NCBI GenBank assembly: GCA_030635525.1
Contig: DAOVYR010000039.1
Location: forward strand, 1 to 8,531
Source: Candidatus Nanohalarchaeota archaeon
GTDB lineage: Archaea; EX4484-52; B79-G9
DNA length: 8,531 bases
Direction: 5' to 3'
The notes under the pieces were generated by a model. The model was not told where the DNA came from. It made no database searches and worked only from the letters and a program-made list of their open reading frames with translations. Numbering within the stretch: the stretch's first letter is position 1; each line of letters opens with the position of its first letter. Both the position numbers and the translations under genes were made by a program. Shown in pieces: positions 5,749-8,531 of the stretch.

Positions 5749-7008
5749 ATGCAACAAATACAGGCAGTAATCCTCTGCGCAGGCAGATCAAGCCGCTTCT
5801 GGCCCCTCTCAGAAGAAAGCCACAAATCCACAATCAAGATAATGGGCCGCCCCCTGATAGAATACACAATAGACAGCATAATAAACTCAGGCATAAAAGA
5901 CATCATACTCATAGAACAGAACAACTCCGGCCTAAAAGACACCATTGAAAAAAGACCGGGCATAAAGATAAGCCACGTCATCCAAAAAGCACCAAAAGGC
6001 ATGGGTAACGCCCTAAAGCAGGCAGAACCCCACATCAAAGACCAGTTCTTCGTCCTGAACCCCTACCATCACAACGCAGAAAAATACATCACCCCGATGC
6101 TCAAAAAATCAAAAGACACAGGCTCACAGATGATACTGCTCGGCGCCCCAACAACAACCCCCGAAAACTACGGCATCTTCAAGCTGGACGGCGACATAGC
6201 AAAAAGCATCACAGAAAAACCCAAAAAACAAGACGCACCCACAAACACCCGCGTAATCGGCATCTACCTGCTCCCAAAAGACTTCTTCAAAACATACAAT
6301 AAAATCACAGAACACGAATACTCATTCGAAGAAGCCCTCACAAACTACATGAAAGAAAACACGGTCCGCATAACAACAACCAAAGAACCCACCCCCACCC
6401 TAAAATACCCCTGGCACCTCCTGGAATTCACAAAAACACTGATGGAAAGAAACCTAAAACCCCACATCCACTCAACACCAGACAAAACCGCAACAATCAA
6501 AGGCAAAATCCACATAGGAAAAAACACAAAAATCTACGAAAACGCGCTCATCAAAGGCCATGTATACATAGGCGACAACTGCATAATCGGCAACAACGCA
6601 ATAATCAGAGACTACACAGACATAGAAGCTGGCTCAATGATAGGCGCAAACTCAGAAATAACAAGAACCATCATCCAGAAAAACACCCACATCCACTCCG
6701 GCTTCATCGGCGACACAATAATCGCAGAAAACACAAAAATCGGCGCAGGCATAATAACCGCAAACAAAAAAATAGACCGCACAGAAATAAAAACAACCGT
6801 AAAAGGCAAAAAGACCCCGACAAACCTCACATCCCTCGGCGCAATCATCGGGAAAGACACAACACTCGGCATAAACGCAAGCACCATGCCCGGCGTAATG
6901 ATTGGCTCAAACACCATCATCGGCTCAAACACAGAAGTAAGCGAAAACATAGAATCAGGCACAATCCACTACACAGAACACAAAAAAATAACCAAAAAAA
7001 GAAGATAA
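5749..7008 (+). CDS. GlmU-like sugar-1-phosphate nucleotidylyltransferase with beta-helix acyltransferase domain
   Basis: A 419-aa two-domain protein. The N-terminal half (1-235) has the nucleotidyltransferase fold: nucleotide loop LCAGRSSRFWPL (9-20), conserved Lys26 (ESHKS, where PK is usual), GMGNAL (84-89), YGIF (141-144) and ITEKP (154-158). The C-terminal half (about 248-400) is a left-handed beta-helix of hexapeptide repeats (IGDNCIIGNNAII, 274-286). It includes HSGFIGDTIIAEN (316-328), aligned with the H-x-x-Y-V-G-D-S segment of archaeal ST0452-type enzymes that holds the acetyltransfer histidine, then IGAGIITAN (331-339) and LGINASTMPGVMIGS (373-387). Such archaeal proteins make UDP-GlcNAc or related UDP/dTDP-sugars. 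Oddity: the metal-binding Asp of the NGD motif is replaced (LNPYHHN, 103-109), and the later WD aspartate is His223 (YPWHLL). The acyltransferase half looks intact; the nucleotidyl activity is doubtful. It is the first gene of an operon, with a 2-nt gap to the next. Confidence 0.85.
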   Translation: MQQIQAVILCAGRSSRFWPLSEESHKSTIKIMGRPLIEYTIDSIINSGIKDIILIEQNNSGLKDTIEKRPGIKISHVIQKAPKGMGNALKQAEPHIKDQFFVLNPYHHNAEKYITPMLKKSKDTGSQMILLGAPTTTPENYGIFKLDGDIAKSITEKPKKQDAPTNTRVIGIYLLPKDFFKTYNKITEHEYSFEEALTNYMKENTVRITTTKEPTPTLKYPWHLLEFTKTLMERNLKPHIHSTPDKTATIKGKIHIGKNTKIYENALIKGHVYIGDNCIIGNNAIIRDYTDIEAGSMIGANSEITRTIIQKNTHIHSGFIGDTIIAENTKIGAGIITANKKIDRTEIKTTVKGKKTPTNLTSLGAIIGKDTTLGINASTMPGVMIGSNTIIGSNTEVSENIESGTIHYTEHKKITKKRR

Positions 7009-7010
7009 AC

Positions 7011-7712
7011 ATGAGCATAATACTGGCAGGAAAAACAACCCCCGAATACGTTAACCTCACAAAAGCAGTCCACAACGGCTTCAGACATCTAGAACTCGCA
7101 CTGGAACAAAGACACCTAAACAACATAGAAATAACAAAAGAAAACATACGGACTGCCATTGAGGAGCTAAAAAAAACAAACAAGACCTTCGAAATAATCT
7201 CCGTCCACACACCCCACATAAACAAAAACGAAACAGAATACCTCAAAAAAACACAGGACCTCGCAAAAGAATACAATGCCTACACAATCTTCCACTCAAC
7301 AAACCTGACAATTGAAGATACGATAGAACTCGCAAAAACAATAGAACAGGACCATCTCCTCATAGAAAACAAAACAACAATGGACCTGAAATCAATCGTC
7401 CACAACATCCTCCCCTATCATGATATGGTGCTCGACATAGCCCACCTCTACCGCACATCACAAAACATATACAATGACCTCGAGATACTCATAAGCACAT
7501 ACAAAAACAAGATAAAACTCATCCACATGAACGACTCAACAAAACAAAAAGACGGCCTGCCAATAGGCGACGGCGACATAGACTTCCACACAATAATTAA
7601 CATCCTAAAAAAAACCGCATACACAGAACCAATGATAATCGAAACCCCTCAATCATCCCAACCCGAATCAAGACAAAAAATCCAAAAACTAATAGAGATT
7701 GACCAAAAATGA
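7011..7712 (+). CDS. Sugar phosphate isomerase/epimerase-like TIM-barrel protein (AP endonuclease 2 family)
   Basis: A 233-aa protein, somewhat shorter than the usual 250-280. Family landmarks: HLELALE (26-32), SVHTPH (64-69), FHSTN (94-98), LLIENK (116-121) with Glu119, MVLDIAHLY (139-147) with Asp142 and His145, IKLIHMNDS (168-176) with His172, LPIGDGDIDF (183-192), and MIIET (208-212) with Glu211. These fit the xylose-isomerase-like TIM barrel whose metal ligands are His, Glu and Asp on successive strands. The D-x-H pair that precedes the PIG-x-G segment in endonuclease IV is K-D-G here (180-182), so a three-metal DNA-repair enzyme is unlikely and a one- or two-metal sugar isomerase/epimerase is favoured. 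The substrate is unknown. The start lies 2 nt after the preceding stop; the stop overlaps the HAD gene by 4 nt (ATGA). No strong Shine-Dalgarno precedes it, so it is probably translated by coupling. Confidence 0.82.
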   Translation: MSIILAGKTTPEYVNLTKAVHNGFRHLELALEQRHLNNIEITKENIRTAIEELKKTNKTFEIISVHTPHINKNETEYLKKTQDLAKEYNAYTIFHSTNLTIEDTIELAKTIEQDHLLIENKTTMDLKSIVHNILPYHDMVLDIAHLYRTSQNIYNDLEILISTYKNKIKLIHMNDSTKQKDGLPIGDGDIDFHTIINILKKTAYTEPMIIETPQSSQPESRQKIQKLIEIDQK

Positions 7713-8404
7713 CACAAGCAAAACCAAAAATAAAAGCGATAATCTTCGACGCAGACAACACCCTCTACACAATAAAGACTGAAAACGCATACAACGCACT
7801 CTACAAATACCTGAGTGAACAGACCGACGACACAATAACAAACATAAGAAACCGGCACAAAGAGATAAGGGACTCAATAAAAAAAGAAAGAGACCCGCAA
7901 AAACGCACCTACGCATACCCTATAGCTACCCTTCTAAAAGAATACGACAAAGACACAAAAGAACTCATAGACAAGGCCCTGAAAATATTCTGGCAAAAAA
8001 TAATAGACGACCTCGAAGAGACCCCCACATCAATAATAACCATAATCGAACTAAAAGACAGATACAGGCTGGCAATAGCAAGCGACGAATTCATGCCCGT
8101 CCTCCAGAAAAAACTAAAGCGCATCTTCGGCCCGTGGGCAGACTCATTCAAAACATTTGTAACTCCCGAAGACACAAACACAATGAAACCCTCAGAAAAA
8201 TACTATCAAATGTCACTCGAAAAACTAAAAATAAAACCAGAAGAAGCCATAGTGGTCGGCGACTCATACATAAGAGACCTGGGTCCCGCAAAATCATGCG
8301 GCATAACAACCGTCCTTCTGGGAGAGGCACCTGACGGAACCCCTGACTACCACATAAAAAAAATGATAGAACTAAAAAAAATCATACATGAATGTGAGGA
8401 TTAA
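7709..8404 (+). CDS. HAD-superfamily phosphatase
   Basis: A 231-aa protein with all four HAD motifs: motif I IIFDADNTLY (11-20) with nucleophile Asp14 and acid/base Asp16, motif II IASDE (123-127) with Ser125, motif III Lys160 in MKPSEKYY (159-166), and motif IV VVGDSYIRD (182-190) with Asp185 and Asp190. A helical cap of about 80-90 residues lies between motifs I and II (class C1, the phosphoglycolate/haloacid group). It probably removes phosphate from a small metabolite; in this operon a sugar phosphate is the natural guess, but HAD substrates cannot be read from sequence. It starts inside the stop of the isomerase gene (ATGA) and its TAA shares an A with the ATG of the next gene, so the genes are translationally linked. 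Confidence 0.9.
   Translation: MTQAKPKIKAIIFDADNTLYTIKTENAYNALYKYLSEQTDDTITNIRNRHKEIRDSIKKERDPQKRTYAYPIATLLKEYDKDTKELIDKALKIFWQKIIDDLEETPTSIITIIELKDRYRLAIASDEFMPVLQKKLKRIFGPWADSFKTFVTPEDTNTMKPSEKYYQMSLEKLKIKPEEAIVVGDSYIRDLGPAKSCGITTVLLGEAPDGTPDYHIKKMIELKKIIHECED
8394..8399 (+). promoter_or_regulatory. Shine-Dalgarno-like site of the last gene
   Basis: GTGAGG ends 4 nt before the ATG at 8404, inside the end of the HAD gene. It supports a real start there. Confidence 0.45.
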
Positions 8405-8531
8405 TGACAGAAAACCAAGACATAACCCAAATCCTGAAAAACGCCCTTGAGGCATCTCACAAAGAAGCCCGGACGCAGACCCCTGACGCAGGAACCTACC
8501 TGGAACAGGGCTACTCCGGTGACATATCAAC
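8404..8531 (+). CDS. Unidentified protein, N-terminal 42 residues (cut by window edge)
   Basis: An open frame starting at an ATG that overlaps the HAD stop by 1 nt (TAATG), with GAGG 4 nt upstream, and running off the right edge. The visible residues begin MTENQDITQILKNALEASHK and continue with a Pro/Gly/Tyr-containing stretch (TPDAGTYLEQGYSGD). They are hydrophilic, predicted helical at the start, with no signal peptide. The piece is too short to assign to a family. By position it is the fourth member of the sugar-related operon. Confidence 0.65.
   Translation, partial: MTENQDITQILKNALEASHKEARTQTPDAGTYLEQGYSGDIS

Larger units (their letters stand above)
1..8531. other. Strong A+C richness of the plus strand
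   Basis: The plus strand is rich in A and C and poor in G and T throughout. Hand counts on 60-base lines: 7201-7260 (plus-strand gene) has 9 G/T of 60; 2221-2280 (minus-strand gene) has 16 of 60; 4141-4200 (minus-strand gene) has 22 of 60. Plus-strand genes therefore prefer codons ending in A/C, and minus-strand genes codons ending in G/T. The bias belongs to the DNA strand, as expected from replication-linked mutation. Confidence 0.7.

Noticed and set aside
6612..6962. Hydrophobic open frame on the minus strand that could pass for a small membrane protein.
   Set aside because: It lies opposite the hexapeptide repeats of the beta-helix domain. The hydrophobicity comes from reading A/C-rich codons in reverse, and no ribosome site or promoter precedes it.

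Overview
The window looks like a gene-dense stretch of archaeal chromosome, possibly from a DPANN-type lineage (Woesearchaeota/Pacearchaeota-like). This placement is inferred from three things: several genes have an archaeal TATA box 27-29 nt before an ATG with no Shine-Dalgarno (leaderless transcripts), one gene encodes the ACT-domain regulator family COG2150 that is known mainly from archaea, and one encodes an archaeal GlmU-like nucleotidyltransferase/acyltransferase. No tRNA, rRNA, CRISPR array, insertion sequence, prophage gene or defence system was found.

Layout. Positions 1-1426 hold the end of proC and a complete proA, overlapping by 8 nt, which are two steps of proline synthesis. Facing them on the minus strand is a secreted or membrane-anchored bactofilin-like beta-repeat protein (1508-2656). 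Behind it on the same strand is a COG2150-type ACT-domain protein (2782-3411). Divergent from that is a stand-alone acetyltransferase whose sequence matches the catalytic domain of vertebrate-type N-acetylglutamate synthase (3542-4054). Its stop codon overlaps, tail to tail, a class II aldolase/adducin protein on the minus strand (4051-4656). A thioredoxin reductase (4720-5670) diverges from the aldolase gene across a 63-bp gap with one AT box that may serve both. The last part, 5749-8531, is a tight plus-strand operon: GlmU-like nucleotidyltransferase with a left-handed beta-helix, a TIM-barrel sugar phosphate isomerase, a HAD phosphatase, and the start of an unrecognised gene.

How the genes may work together. 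proC/proA, the N-acetylglutamate-synthase-like protein and the ACT regulator all concern glutamate-derived amino acids (proline, arginine), but no direct link between them is visible. The operon at the right end has the composition expected for making or remodelling an activated sugar, but the substrates cannot be read from sequence.

The most unusual signals are: (1) the plus strand is very rich in A and C along the whole window, in plus- and minus-strand genes alike, so the bias follows the DNA strand and not the coding direction; (2) the GlmU-like enzyme lacks both usual metal-binding aspartates of its nucleotidyltransferase half; (3) the stand-alone vertebrate-type NAGS domain. No clearly new multi-gene system could be demonstrated.
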